Program-made: the position numbers and the translations under genes | Shown here: piece by piece, positions 24,829 to 36,791 of the stretch | Layout: each line of letters opens with the position of its first letter | How positions within the stretch are numbered: position 1 is the first letter of the stretch | NCBI GenBank assembly: GCA_014843695.1 | Contig: CM026404.1 | Coordinates: 85,342,712 to 85,406,711 of the forward strand | Length of the DNA: 64,000 nucleotides | Direction: 5' to 3' | Source: Archivesica marissinica | Taxonomy: Eukaryota > Mollusca > Bivalvia > Venerida > Vesicomyidae | The notes under the pieces: model-generated | The model's input: only the letters and a program-made list of their open reading frames with translations | Told to the model about the DNA's origin: nothing | The model's database searches: none

Positions 24829-25000
24829 TAGTTTATACAAATTTATTTTATCTCGATTGCGAAACAAGTTCTTTCAACTTATATTAATCACTCTTGATAC
24901 CTCATTCCTGATGGAATCCATCGCCACGAGGGAGAGAGGAGGCAACGTGGAATTTAAATGCCTTGTCTAAGGGCACAGTCGTAACGGCTCCAACTGATAG
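24829..25000 (-). mobile_element. SINE family D, minus strand, truncated
   Basis: TTTATACAAATTTATTTTATC, TCGATTGCGAAACAAG, GGAATTTAAATGCCTTGTC and ACGGCTCCAACTG. The head is lost. Confidence 0.8.
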
Positions 25001-25130
25001 TACTTGATTTTAGGACAAGGTAATAATTGTTTTCACATAACATATTCTCTCTATATACACTCGACACAATTCCTAATTGGCCACCTGGTATTTTACAGTA
25101 CTTAGAGCAAACTTATTTATTTATATTTAT

Positions 25131-25385
25131 ATTTCGGGTTTTACGCCTGCATCAGCACCATTTCGGGCTATATCGCCGGCGGGCAGTTTACCTAACAACA
25201 CCTTTCCTGGGCAGGCTCCAGCGGTTAACCAGTACTTGGGTGCACCAACCTCCGTAAGAAACTGCCAACTTTTTCATATAAATGAGACACGGCCTGAGCG
25301 GGGCTCGAACCCGTGACCATCAGTGATGATAGGTTACAGTGGTATATAAGTCAGTGACCGTAATCACTCGACCACAGAGGCGGGC
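25131..25385 (-). mobile_element. SINE family G, minus strand, full length
   Basis: TATTTCGGGTTTTACGCCTGC through GGCTCCAGCGGTTAACCAG to the inverted head GGGGCTCGAACCCGTGACC and ACCACAGAGGCGG. Confidence 0.88.
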
Positions 25386-25611
25386 CTAGAGCAAACTAAT
25401 ATCTATATAATATCAATATTCATATCATCTTATTCGATACATTTTATTACCGATCTTCATTAAATGAATTGCGGAATAAAATGCATTAAATGTCAAAATG
25501 AAAATATTTATATTGTATGATTATTAGTTGACTCCATATTTAGCGTGATTGTTGATGTATGCCAGATTGGAAGCCTTCCAGCGTGGTCTGGTCAACGGCA
25601 GCTTGTTCCGC

Positions 25612-26352
25612 AGACGGATCTGTAGTCGAGTGGTAACACGCTGGACTGGTAATCCAGGGATCGCAGGTTCGATCCCCCGTCTGACCCTAATAAAATTAAC
25701 AGTCTTTCAGATGGGACGTTAAACCGAGGTCTCGTGTCGGTGCTGTACACCGTGCACGTAAAAGGACCAGAGGAGACTCTGGAATGGGTCTCTGTCTGTA
25801 TCACAGGGATTCGGCACGTTTGGGGGTACTAGTATATATATTTAAGTACAGGGATTCTACTCTGTGGAATGTCAGATTTGCATCGATCAGTAAAAATTGT
25901 ATCTGAAACAATTTTGTACACATCTGTCCAAATATAACGCCTATCCCGAGTCTTTATATTGTTCTTCAAATAAAACACAACTTTAAGCTGCATGCATGTA
26001 TACTTTGCAAACAATTGCCACAGACATTGGCCATAGCAGGTCACATTTCCATACTAGGACACAGGTTGTCAGCACAAAAAAAAAATCTTCGACGGGAGAG
26101 TTTTAACAGTGAATAACAATATCAATAAAATGTGTTTCCACTAACGTGTAGGTTTATTCGGCAAAAATGAACGTCAATTTGTTTTGAAAATTTCTCAATC
26201 GGCGCAATTCGCGTTGAAACGAGCGTTCTGATTACCCCCAAACGTGCCGAATCCCTGTGGTCTGTATCATGCACTTTTCTCCAAAATTACTAATCTCTTC
26301 AGGAGGCGTCGCTCATATGGGCAACCGGTAGCGACGATAAATAAACGTAAAA
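25612..26352 (+). mobile_element. SINE family T, split by a hAT-like insertion (unit 1)
   Basis: Head GGATCTGTAGTCGAGTGG with anticodon-like stem CTGGACTGGTAATCCAG (a Thr-GGT-like loop), body to ...CTCTGTCTGTAT at 25801, resuming at 26260 and ending in CGATAAATAAACG. Units 2 and 3 hold the same arrangement beginning near 26452 and 27293. Confidence 0.9.
25802..26259. mobile_element. hAT-like MITE inserted in a SINE (unit 1)
   Basis: 458 bp with long inverted ends, CACAGGGATTCGGCACGTTT and its complement AAACGTGCCGAATCCCTGTG. It is flanked by a perfect 8-bp duplication GTCTGTAT (25794-25801 and 26260-26267) that matches the SINE target, which is the hAT signature. No transposase. Confidence 0.88.
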
Positions 26353-26641
26353 CACACACTGACTCTATATATTATAAAATACCAGTTGACCGATTAGGAA
26401 GTTTGTTGAGTGTAATATATATATATCTACTCATTTTCTGATTATAAAATCAGGCGGATCTGTAGTCGAGTGGTAACACGCTGGACTGGTAATCCAGGGA
26501 TCGCAGGTTCGATCCCCCGTCTGACCCTAATAAAATTAACAGTCTTTCAGATGGGACGTTAAACCGAGGTCTCGTGTCGGTGCTGTACACCGTGCACGTA
26601 AAAGGACCAGAGGAGACTCTGGAATGGGTCTCTGTCTGTAT

Positions 26642-27100
26642 CACAGGGATTCGGCACGTTTGGGGGTACTAGTATATATATTTAAGTACAGGGATTCTAC
26701 TCTGTGGAATGTCAGATTTTGCATCGATCAGTAAAATGTGTATCTGAAACAATTTTGTACACATCTGTCCAAATATAACGCCTATCCCGAGTCTTTATAT
26801 TGTTCTTCAAATAAAACACAACTTTAAGCTGCATGCATGTATACTTTGCAAACAATTGCCACAGACATTGGCCATAGCAGGTCACATTTCCATACTAGGA
26901 CACAGGTTGTCAGCACAAAAAAAAAATCTTCGACGGGAGAGTTTTAACAGTGAATAACAATATCAATAAAATGTGTTTCCACTAACGTGTAGGTTTATTC
27001 GGCAAAAATGAACGTCAATTTGTTTTGAAAATTTCTCAATCGGCGCAATTCGCGTTGAAACGAGCGTTCTGATTACCCCCAAACGTGCCGAATCCCTGTG
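26642..27100. mobile_element. hAT-like MITE (unit 2 copy)
   Basis: Same element and same flanking GTCTGTAT as in unit 1, copied by the tandem triplication. Confidence 0.88.
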
Positions 27101-27482
27101 GTCTGTATCATGCACTTTTCTCCAAAATTACTAATCTCTTCAGGAGGCGTCGCTCATATGGGCAACCGGTAGCGACGATAAATAAACGTAAAACACACAC
27201 TGACTCTATATATTATAAAATACCAGTTGACCGATTAGGAAGTTTGTTGAGTGTAATATATATATATCTACTCATTTTCTGATTATAAAATCAGGCGGAT
27301 CTGTAGTCGAGTGGTAACACGCTGGACTGGTAATCCAGGGATCGCAGGTTCGATCCCCCGTCTGACCCTAATAAAATTAACAGTCTTTCAGATGGGACGT
27401 TAAACCGAGGTCTCGTGTCGGTGCTGTACACCGTGCACGTAAAAGGACCAGAGGAGACTCTGGAATGGGTCTCTGTCTGTAT

Positions 27483-27941
27483 CACAGGGATTCGGCACGT
27501 TTGGGGGTACTAGTATATATATTTAAGTACAGGGATTCTACTCTGTGGGATGTCAGATTTCGCATCGATCAGTAAAATGTGTATCTGAAACAATTTTGTA
27601 CACATCTGTCCAAATATAACGCCTATCCCGAGTCTTTATATTGTTCTTCAAATAAAACACAACTTTAAGCTGCATGCATGTATACTTTGCAAACAATTGC
27701 CACAGACATTGGCCATAGCAGGTCACATTTCCATACTAGGACACAGGTTGTCAGCACAAAAAAAAAATCTTCGACGGGAGAGTTTTAACAGTGAATAACA
27801 ATATCAATAAAATGTGTTTCCACTAACGTGTAGGTTTATTCGGCAAAAATGAACGTCAATTTGTTTTGAAAATTTCTCAATCGGCGCAATTCGCGTTGAA
27901 ACGAGCGTTCTGATTACCCCCAAACGTGCCGAATCCCTGTG
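27483..27941. mobile_element. hAT-like MITE (unit 3 copy)
   Basis: Same element and same flanking GTCTGTAT as in unit 1, copied by the tandem triplication. Confidence 0.88.
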
Positions 27942-28132
27942 GTCTGTATCATGCACTTTTCTCCAAAATTACTAATCTCTTCAGGAGGCGTCGCTCATAT
28001 GGGCAACCGGTAGCGACGATAAATAAACGTAAAACACACACTCTATATATTATAAAATACCAGTTGACCGATTAGGAAGTTTGTTGAGTGTAATATATAT
28101 ATATCTACTCATTTTCTGATTATAAAATCAGG

Positions 28133-28676
28133 CGGATCTGTAGTCGAGTGGTAACACGCTGGACTGGTAATCCATGATCGCAGGTTCGATCCCCCGTCTG
28201 ATCCTAATACAATTAACAGTATTTTAGATGGGACATTAAACCGAGGTCTCGTGTCGGTAAAGAAACAGAGGCGACTCTGGAATGGATCTCTGTTAACTTT
28301 GCAACAACTTCAATTTTGTATGTTTGGTTTTGTGTATTGTTGCGTCTTTTGACCTTCTCCTTGTTGGAAATAAAGAACTATTTTGCTTTAATTATAAGAC
28401 ACATATCAGATAAATATTACATGTATTTACACATAGATATACATGGCTGTGGGAGCTCATTTGTATAAAATGTATGCTTTATGTTTGCACTGTTCGCCAA
28501 CTGTATATAATATGTATGTATGTCCTCATGGGCTTGACAGCCTATTGGAATTTAATAAAATAAACTGTCAAACTGTGTCATTGCACTATCCTCCAAAAAT
28601 CTAAAATTACTAATCTCTTCAGGAGGCGTCGCTCATATGGGCAACCGGTAGCGACGATAAATAAACGTAAAACACA
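28133..28676 (+). mobile_element. Diverged SINE family T interrupted by ~280 bp
   Basis: The head and half of the body run to about 28292 (GAATGGATCTCTGT), and the second half resumes at about 28578 (CATTGCACTATCCTCC) to 28676. The insert at 28293-28577 ends TTTAATAAAATAAACTGTC, suggesting the 3' end of a retroelement, not identified. Confidence 0.7.
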
Positions 28677-28679
28677 GAT

Positions 28680-29330
28680 TATAAAATCGAGTCTGTTGTA
28701 ATGGAGACCACCCACTTTTCAGTCAACTGTTTATGGGATCCCATGTACTCAGTACGCATGCGCGTATAAAAATAGACTCGTTGTACCTTTTAAAAATAGA
28801 TTTACTTCAATGTGGCTTTATTTTAGGTCAACCATGCATGACGAACACTTTCCAATTTATATATCATATCAATCATAAGATTGCTGTCATTTTCAGACCG
28901 ATTTTCATCGTCGTTTTTACAGTACACTTCAAATGGAGGTCTTTCCGACTTATTCATGCTATAAAATAATCGTCTCCATATATTTCAACAGGTAAACGGA
29001 AGCAAAGTCATAGAGAATCTTTAAATGCCAAAAAAACCCAAACACACACAACTTTGATTAATAAAATAGTTTATTTGTAATACACATTATATGTAACATA
29101 TTGTGTCTAAACTCTTGACGCTATTCAACAAATACATCATATATCAACTTATTTATTCAGCTCAATACATTTGTAAAACAATAACAACTGTTTTCGGAAG
29201 ACAATAAAACTTCACAATAAGAAGCTAGAACACGCCCTTTGAATTATGCCTTGAAATGCACGTTGATCTTGGGGACACTATTGATGCAGATTAACTGCAT
29301 ACCACAAGTCACAATACATGAAGAGGTACA
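28680..29330. other. No gene seen
   Basis: An open frame at 28733-28969 has no recognised similarity. Otherwise AT-rich sequence. Confidence 0.5.
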
Positions 29331-29334
29331 GCTA

Positions 29335-29970
29335 CACCCGAAATTTACAGTGGTTAGTAACCAACCCCAAACACCCTGTGGTTAGCAGCCAACTACACAG
29401 TGGTTAGCAGCCAACCCCAAACACCCAGTGGTTAGCAACCAACTACACATCCACAGTGGTTAGTAACCAACCCCAAACACCCTGTGGTTAGCAGCCAACC
29501 ACAAATCCACAGTGCTTAGCAACCAATTCCAAATCAACAGTGGTTAGTAGCCAACCCCAAACACCCAGTGGTTAGCAGCCAACCACAAACACACCCAGTG
29601 GTTAGCAGCCAACCACAAACACCCAGTGGTTGGCAGCCAACCCCAAACACCCAGTGGTTAGCAGCCAACCACAAACACCCAGTGGTTAGCAGCCAACCAC
29701 AAACACCCAGTGGTTAGCAGCCAACCACAAACACCCAGTGGTTAGCAGCCAACCACAACTACACCCAGTGGTTAGCAGCCAACCACAAACACCCAGTAGT
29801 TAGCAGCCAACCACAAACATCCAGTGGTTAGCAGCCAACCACAAACACCCAGTGGTTAGCAGCCAACCACAAACACCCAGTGGTTAGCAGCCAACCACAA
29901 ACACCCAGTGGTTAGCAGCCAACCACAACTACACCCAGTGGTTAGCAGCCAACCACAAACACCCAGTGTT
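29335..29970. repeat. 28-bp tandem repeat, about 23 copies
   Basis: The unit is close to CCCAGTGGTTAGCAGCCAAC followed by CACAAACA. The period is 28 bp (for example 29653 and 29681), with longer variants near the left end. Confidence 0.95.
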
Positions 29971-29971
29971 T

Positions 29972-30475
29972 AGCAGTAATCTACAGCTGTGTGTCAACAA
30001 ACTACAGTGGTGTGCTGGCAATCTACAGTGGTGTGCAGACAATCTACAGTGGTATGCAGACAATCTACAGTGGTATGCAGACAATCTACAGTGGTATGCA
30101 GACAATCTACAGTGGTGTGCTGGCAATCTACAATGGTATGCAGACAATCTACAGAGGTATGCAGGCAATCTACAGTGGTGTGTCAGTAATCTACAGTGGT
30201 GTGCAGACAATCTACAGTGGTATGCAGACAATCTACAGTGGTATGCAGACAATCTAGTGGTATGCAGACAATCTACAGTGGTATGCAGACAATCTACAGT
30301 GGTATGCTGGCAATCTACAGTGGTATGCAGACAATCTACAGTGGTATGCAGACAATCTACAGTGGTATGCAGACAATCTACAGTGGTGTGCAGACACTCT
30401 ACAGTGGTATGCTGGCAATCTACAGTGGTATGCAGACAATCTACAGAGGTATGCTGGCAATATACGGTGGTGTGG
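29972..30475. repeat. 21-bp tandem repeat, about 23 copies
   Basis: The unit CTACAGTGGTATGCAGACAA plus T abuts the preceding 28-bp array. The 21-bp period leaves frames open on both strands (AYHCRLS on minus), which explains several false ORFs. Confidence 0.95.
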
Positions 30476-30750
30476 CATTTCCAAGAGGTAGTAAAACCTT
30501 GTATCCAGAATCATCAATTCTGGTAACGTTAATATTTCCAATAGCATAACATAACAAAGACTTATTAAATCTAAATACAAAATCTGGTATAATAAGACAT
30601 AAATGTAAGACTGGCGTAAATCCCAGGGTACAGTATGTAAATAGTGAAATACACATCCAAATCTGAACAATGTAATGTAACAAAATAATACTTTGGAAGT
30701 AACATTATTTATGCTTACCTTAGCAAATTACACCAAGAATAAAACTTTAA

Positions 30751-30960
30751 TTAACCCTTTGCAAACGTGATTTTTATCAGCCGCTAGCGTGCAAACAGCA
30801 TAGCGCCGTCTGATCAGGTTCTATGCTGTTTGCTATTCAGATAGTGGAGCTAAAACATTTCGCTGAATAACAAACAACATAGATCCTGATACCCTGTGGC
30901 TGATCTAGATCTATGTTGTTTGCAAATGTCATTTTATTTACTCAGCAGGCAAAGGGTTAA
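30751..30960 (+). mobile_element. piggyBac-like MITE (family A), copy 1 of an inverted pair
   Basis: TTAACCCTTTGC at the left and GCAAAGGGTTAA at the right, with internal inverted repeats AACATAGATCCTGAT and GATCTAGATCTATGTTGTTT. Orientation is defined by GCCGCTAGCGTGCAAA at the left. Confidence 0.85.
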
Positions 30961-31090
30961 CAAGTATGAAATTCCCCCCCAAATAATATTTAATATACAG
31001 AAATATAGTATTTTAATGTAATTTATTAATCACTTTACATTGCAATTAAATGCCATTAATGTGTTGACATAGTAAACATGCTTGTAGTAA

Positions 31091-31313
31091 TTAACCCTTT
31101 GCCTGCTGAGTAAATAAAATCACATTTGCAAACAACATAGATCCAGATCAGCCGCGGAGTAACGGCGCGTCTGATCAGGATCTATGTTGTTTGCTATTCA
31201 GCCAAGTGTTTTAGCTCCACTATCTGAATAGCAAATAGCATTGGGGCCGTCTGATCTGGCTCTATGCTGTTTGCAAAAGTGATTTTGTCTGCCGCTAGCG
31301 TGTAAAGGGTTAA
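31091..31313 (-). mobile_element. piggyBac-like MITE (family A), copy 2 of an inverted pair
   Basis: TTAACCCTTTGCCTGCTGAG at the left and GCCGCTAGCGTGTAAAGGG then TTAA at the right, so it lies opposite to the copy at 30751-30960, 130 bp away. Confidence 0.85.
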
Positions 31314-31319
31314 TAATGA

Positions 31320-32380
31320 CAATATAAGGAAATACTGATGACGTCATAGTAGTACCCAACATAGTGGCAATTATCCAATGCAATAACCATACTGGACGGC
31401 ATTACAAAATCAACATTTTAGAATTTTATTTTCTATGTACATAGATCTACTCTATATTGCAAATATTTTTCTAGCGATACACATTAACTGCGAATTATTA
31501 CATGAAACTGTGAGAAATGGATTATTTTAGGTGATTGTCTAGTGCATAGACTGGCATAATGAAATTAATAATTATATGCATTGAAATTCAATGTTGATTA
31601 TTAAATAAGGGATTCAAACTTTTTCCCCAATCCTAACTGTGCTGTTGCAACTATTCCTATATTACGGGATGTACCATTCTTGAATAAAATACTGTTTAAA
31701 CTAAATATTCTTATGTATATGGTTGCATTTCTATTGCGTTTAAGTATACATTGTATATCCGTAACTTCTGCAATTATTGTATAATTTTAACAATTCTTTC
31801 ACTTTAATTTTCACAGTTCACATGATTAAATATAAAAAAATCAATAAATGTTTTGCTTGTTTCTTGGCCATAAGTCGGGCATATTATTTTCATCACATTT
31901 CTGGATGAGAAAAAGGTCGACATATTGCCGGTAATATAAGGTACTCGTGTTCACATAAACCAAATTTGTACCCTGCGGTTCATTGATGGGGTAAATTCAC
32001 AGTAGCAACAAAAAAGATCGCAAGTGAACAAAACACACACACATCTGTGCCTAATATCCATGTTAATCCATCAATTACATTTGTTCTAAAACTAACAACA
32101 ATACATATTGCATAATCTTTTTTTTGTATTATAATTTGAATCAATTTGTGTTGCATTGTAATTATAATTAGGTATTAAGATTAACCACTGAAAGGATGTG
32201 TGGCAGCAAGGTTGGGTTAATTTTAATCCGAATAATGAAATGCAATATATAGCTTGTATCGGAGATAAAGAAAGTACGCCCTTTGACCTGAAAAACTGTC
32301 TGGAGGCCTGGTCTACTGTAATAGACAAGGCTTGTGATTGGCTGAATCAACAGATACAGAAATAACATCTTGATATGTAT
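31320..32380. other. No gene seen
   Basis: AT-rich; no array, MITE or coding frame is supported. Confidence 0.5.
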
Positions 32381-32385
32381 ATAGA

Positions 32386-32815
32386 CGGATCTGTAGTCCA
32401 GTGGTAACACGCTGGACTGCGAATCCAGGGATCGCAGGTTCGATCCCCCGTCTGACCATAATAAAATTAACAGTCTATCAGATGGTCTCGAGTCAGTGCT
32501 TTACACCAGAGGAGACTCTGGAATGGGTCTCTGTCTGTATCACTGCACTATCCTCCAAGTCTAAAATGACTAATCTCTTGAAGAGGTGTCACTCATATGG
32601 GCAACCGGTAGCGATGATAAATACAGTCAAAATGTGTTAGTGGTCAACTCTATTAAGCAGTAACCTGTATTAAGCAGTCAGTTTCAAGATTCCCAATATG
32701 TTAGTTTACTATACATTTGACCTCTATTAAGCAGCCACCTGCGCTAAGCAGCCACTTTCAGTGATTCCCTTGGCTGGCAGTTTAAGACAGGTTTGACTGT
32801 AAACGTAAAACACAC
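32386..32815 (+). mobile_element. SINE family T with pogo-like MITE in its tail
   Basis: Head GGATCTGTAGTCCAGTGG; the anticodon-like loop reads CTGCGAA here instead of CTGGTAA. The body runs to GCGATGATAAATA at 32623 and the tail resumes as TAAACGTAAAACACAC after 32799. Confidence 0.88.
32624..32799. mobile_element. pogo/Tc1-like MITE with TA target duplication
   Basis: 176 bp from CAGTCAAAATG to CAGGTTTGACTG, flanked by TA on both sides. The SINE tail motif GATAAATAAACG is restored when the insert and one TA are removed, so the target duplication is directly demonstrated. Confidence 0.88.
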
Positions 32816-33056
32816 TCCAAATATTATACAGTTTGTACAATGTATAAAATACACATATCAACGTATGTTATAAATCGGAGAACAGGATTAGAATGAAAGA
32901 CAAGAGCGCTGCTTGTATATTCTTCTTCTACTTCAGTTATTCCTATCTGGACAGTGTTTCATATAGAAAAGTACTTCATCTCCGACACAAGGTAGATAGA
33001 TATACATATTTCAGTATTTATAGAGGGCGACCTAATTAATTCTGAACTAGTCTTCC

Positions 33057-33663
33057 TTAAAGCAGCATTACATCGTAAAAAAGGATGTTTTGGGTAAAAT
33101 ATAAATACTAATGTGTGTGTGTTAACAAAAATCGAAATAGTCGCTCAGAAACGATAAAATTCCAATAAATTTAAACCGTCGTATATGCGAATTTGTTTAT
33201 CAACACACGAAATGTAAACACGCACAGCGCGTATGCGTGAAACAACAGAGGATGTAGAAAACAATGTATATATTTTGAACATGAAATACTATCTATCTTC
33301 CTCTAATGTCGAACCCCTAGCGGGGATGTAGAAATGTCCCTAAAAGACTTAGCTAACAGAGGTATAAATCAACATATCAAGTAATTTAATTAAAAAAGAC
33401 AACGTGGGACAAATGGAGTCGATGCATTCTGAATGTAAACAAGTGCGGATGATGCGTTCCGGTTGTAAACAAGTGCGTGACTGATCGACTCGGAAAGTCC
33501 TACTTTCGGTTTCGAGTTTGTTTTATCGCAAAAAAACACTGTTTACCAAATGAACATAAGCATACAAAGTATAATGTTAGAATGTGTAGCAGCAATGCTA
33601 CCCATACGTAAAAATTGAATTTTTCAAATATCTTTTATTTCATACGATGTAATGCTGCTTTAA
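33057..33663. mobile_element. TTAA-ended MITE family M1
   Basis: Inverted ends TTAAAGCAGCATTACATCG and CGATGTAATGCTGCTTTAA. 607 bp, no coding frame. The second copy at 46230-46810 is similar throughout. Confidence 0.88.
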
Positions 33664-33870
33664 CTCTCTGCATGCCAGCGGTGAAAATAGGTCAAATATG
33701 TCATGCAATTTAATTAATATTGTCGTAACGACACAATTCTAATGAAATTCCATGACATATTTCCAGTGTTTTCATCTAAAAATAAGAGAAGTACATTAAT
33801 GACTTGTCATCTGCTACAATTATTTGAACTATTTATAGCCTTTATTTTACCCAGTATGCAAAGATAAATG
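33660..33870. repeat. TTAA-type repeat R4
   Basis: TTAACTCTCTGCATGCCAGC at the left, sharing its TTAA with the end of the M1 element, and ACCCAGTATGCAAAG at the right as imperfect inverted ends. Confidence 0.65.
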
Positions 33871-34092
33871 ATTATATAATTATTTCTTGATTATAATGTC
33901 TGATTAATTTAATTTTAAAGTGGATTATAACATAAGTCTGTGAACAGGGGAGTAGCGTACGTAAGCCTAGCTACGTGCCTGGTCCCGAGGTTGATTCGTA
34001 GTGTTACTGTCAGCTGAACAAATCAGACGCTTGAGACTGAGTTTTGAGAAGTTTTATAACCTGGTGAATAAATATATTATGTAGAAAGAGAT

Positions 34093-34329
34093 TTAACCCA
34101 TTTCATTCTGGATACCGTTCAAACAGTATTTGCAAAGAACATAGAGCCAGATCAGCTGCCACGGAACGTGCCGTCTGATCAGGCTCTATGCTGTTTGCTA
34201 TTCAGGTGATCTTGCTAAGACACTTGACTATGTAGCAAACAACATAGATCCTGATCAGCATGCAGCGTTACGCTGCGGCTGATCTGGATCTATGTTGTTT
34301 GCAAAAGCCTCCAGAATGAAATGGGTTAA
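34093..34329. mobile_element. piggyBac-like MITE (family A2)
   Basis: TTAACCCATTTCATTCTGG and CCAGAATGAAATGGGTTAA ends, with internal hairpins around CTGATCAGGCTCTATGCTG and CTGATCTGGATCTATGTTG. Confidence 0.88.
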
Positions 34330-34599
34330 CAGGGCAAGAATAGTACAGTAACACAAGAAACTATTATAGGCAAGATAAAGAGCAAAGACAAAGGTCACCT
34401 TGTACAACTAAAGGTCATATTAGTAGCATTGTACGTGTGTAATGGCTTAATCTGTTCACCAGCACAATGGACTCTTCCACCCAATTTTATGGGCTGCACT
34501 ATAAACAGACCAAGGTTGGGCAGCATTAACCCATAACCAATCTAATAATTAATTGTATAATACTATGCTTAATAACATTATTATATATATATAAAACAT

Positions 34600-34930
34600 A
34601 AATAGGGGCTGAGTGGTTATGGGCACTGACTTCAAATCACTTGCCCCTCACCGCTGTAGGTTCAAATCCTACTGGATTTGTCAAATTCCTTTCATGTGTT
34701 TCACACTTTTATTGATGGATGAAGAATCCTGGTGCCTCTCAAAGTAGTATTTCAAGCACCCAGGTAGAACCATCGACCTTCTGCATGCCAGCTGGATAAC
34801 TTCCTCATATGGAAGAATTCGTCGACACTCTGAGTGGGATTCCAACTTACTGCGGTGAGGGGAAAGTGATTTGAGGCCAATGACCATAACTCGGCCACTT
34901 CCCCATTGGAATGGGTAATGTGTTAACATT
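34600..34930. mobile_element. Two SINE family E heads in inverted orientation
   Basis: A plus-strand tRNA-like head (GGGGCTGAGTGGTTATGGGC, TGTAGGTTCAAATCCTAC) at 34605-34678 abuts a minus-strand copy whose head (TGGGATTCCAACTTACTGCG, CCATAACTCGGCCACTTCCC) ends at about 34905. Confidence 0.6.
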
Positions 34931-35104
34931 ACAACACATGTTTTATCCTCCACAGCAGAGTGAGTTACCAGTTATACATATACAGGTACAATGATTGTTG
35001 GGTTGTATTACGTTAAAGAAGAGCAAATTGGCGTTACCTAGGCAACAACAATCCTGAAATATTGGTCTGAACAGTTTTAACCAAACATAAAAACACACAA
35101 AGAT

Positions 35105-35465
35105 GCAACACATTTACACACCAAATGGTTTATACAATGTATATAATGATAAATATCTCCACTAAATACAACTTTTTCTGAAATTCACTATAATGATAAT
35201 ATATCCACTAAATACAACTTTTCCGAAATGCTCAATAATGATAAATATCTCCACTAAATACAACTTTTCCGAGATGTCCAATAATGATAAATATCTCCAC
35301 TAAATACAACTTTTCCGAGATGTCCAATAATGATAAATATCTCCACTAAATACAACTTTTCCGAGATGTCCAATAATGATAAATATCTCCACTAAATACA
35401 ACTTTTCCGAGATGCCCAATAATGATAAATATCTCCACTAAATACAACTTTTCCGAAATGTCCAA
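35105..35465. repeat. 46-bp tandem repeat, about 7 copies
   Basis: The unit holds AATGATAAATATCTCCACTA and CAACTTTTCCGAGATG. Starts at 35237 and 35283 show the period. The leftmost copies are diverged. Confidence 0.92.
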
Positions 35466-35926
35466 TTGATTTACGTATACTTGAGCCAGACAGGGCAGCT
35501 AAACCTGATTTTGGCTCAGAAGACTGTTTCTAAAACAAAACACTGTTTGTAAAATGGTCAATAATGTAAAAATATAAACAACAAATATTTACTGTTAGCC
35601 AATCAAATTCATCAGATGTTACGACTTCACATTGACCTTCCAGACGAGATTATAATGTCCTAGAATCTATTGCATAACCATACTTGACTGAGAGAAATAA
35701 CTTACTTAGTAACAATGTCAATAACATATCAAATTTAATATCAGCAATTATTAAAAAAGTACATGTAAACAATTAACAAACAAGATGTCAGCATTTTAGG
35801 ACATATTCCATCTACAATGGCTTTAAAATAAACATGTTTAGAGTTGCTTTCAAAAATCAAGTGTCAAATTATTGTAAGATAGTTAAGTACATAAGGGGGC
35901 ATAACTTCTCACTGGACCGGAAAATT
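35466..35926. other. No gene seen
   Basis: AT-rich; no supported feature. Confidence 0.5.
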
Positions 35927-35927
35927 T

Positions 35928-36140
35928 TAGTTTATACAAATTTATTTTAGCTCGATTGCGAAACAAGTTATTTCAACTTATATTAATCACTCTCGAGACC
36001 TCATTCCTGATGGAATCCATCGCTACGAGGGAGAGAGGAGGCAATGTGGAATTTAAATGCCTTGCCTAAGGGCACAATCGTAACGGCTCCAGCGGGGCTC
36101 GAACTCGGGCCCTTTCGCACCTGAAGTGAACGCGCATCCA
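35928..36140 (-). mobile_element. SINE family D, minus strand
   Basis: TTAGTTTATACAAATTTATT, AGCTCGATTGCGAAACAAG, GCGGGGCTCGAACTCGGGCC and CTGAAGTGAACGCGC. The last bases of the head are missing. Confidence 0.82.
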
Positions 36141-36262
36141 CTCCGGAAAGTTTTGATATGTGCTTGTACAACAGATATCAAAGAAATAAATGTTGTTTCA
36201 ATTCAAGTGAATGAAGATTGTAGAATTTGAGGCCACTTGGCTCAGATGTGCTTAGTCGTGTA

Positions 36263-36791
36263 CAGTGAAACCTGTGTTAGTGGTCACCTGTATTAAACAG
36301 TGAAACCTGTGTTAGTGGTCACCTGTATTAAACAGTGAAACCTGTGTTAGTGGTCACCTGTATTAAACAAAGAAACCTGTGTTAGTGGTCACCTCTATTA
36401 AACAGTGAAACCTGTGTTAGTGGTCACCTCTATTAAACAGTGAAACATGTGTTAGTGGCCACCTCTATTAAACAGTGACACTTGTGTTAGAAACCACCTC
36501 TATTAAACAGTGAAACATGTGTTAGTGGCCACCTCTATTAAACAGTGAAACCTGTGTTAGTGGTCACCTCTATTAAACAGTGAAACCTGTGTTAGTGGTC
36601 ACCTCTATTAAACAGCTAATCTGTATTAATATAGTGAAACCTGTGTTAGTGGTCACCTCTATTAAGCAGCTAATATATATTAAGCAGACAGTTTCCAGAT
36701 TCCCAATATGTTGCTTTACTATACATTTGTCCTCTATTAAGCAGCCACTTTTTGTGGTTTCCTTGGCTGACTGCTTAAGGCAGGTTTGACT
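36263..36791. mobile_element. pogo/Tc1-like MITE with expanded inner 35-bp array
   Basis: The left end CAGTGAAACCTGTGTTAG is preceded by TA; the right end CAGGTTTGACT is slightly decayed. About eleven units of GTGAAACCTGTGTTAGTGG followed by TCACCTCTATTAAACA come from the left subterminal region. Same family as 4994-5552, in the opposite orientation. Confidence 0.8.

Larger units (their letters stand above)
25612..28139. repeat. Tandem triplication of an ~840-bp SINE+hAT unit
   Basis: The anchor TGTAGTCGAG recurs at 25621, 26461, 27302 and 28139 (periods 840, 841 and 837). The three full units are almost identical, with only scattered single-base and small indel differences, so the event is recent. 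Each unit comprises a family-T SINE split by a hAT-like MITE and about 110 bp of flank ending in TATAAAATCAGGCGGATC. The SINE after the last unit is clearly more diverged, which suggests unequal exchange between two SINE copies. Confidence 0.95.

Noticed and set aside
25620..25690. tRNA-Thr gene (A box, anticodon stem, B box)
   Set aside because: The head is fused to a SINE body and repeated many times in the window with mutated arms. The same applies to the other tRNA-like heads (1584, 9330, 19079, 34605, 61419).
25592..27485. Repeated ~65-residue ORFs
   Set aside because: They are translations of SINE family T in the triplicated unit.
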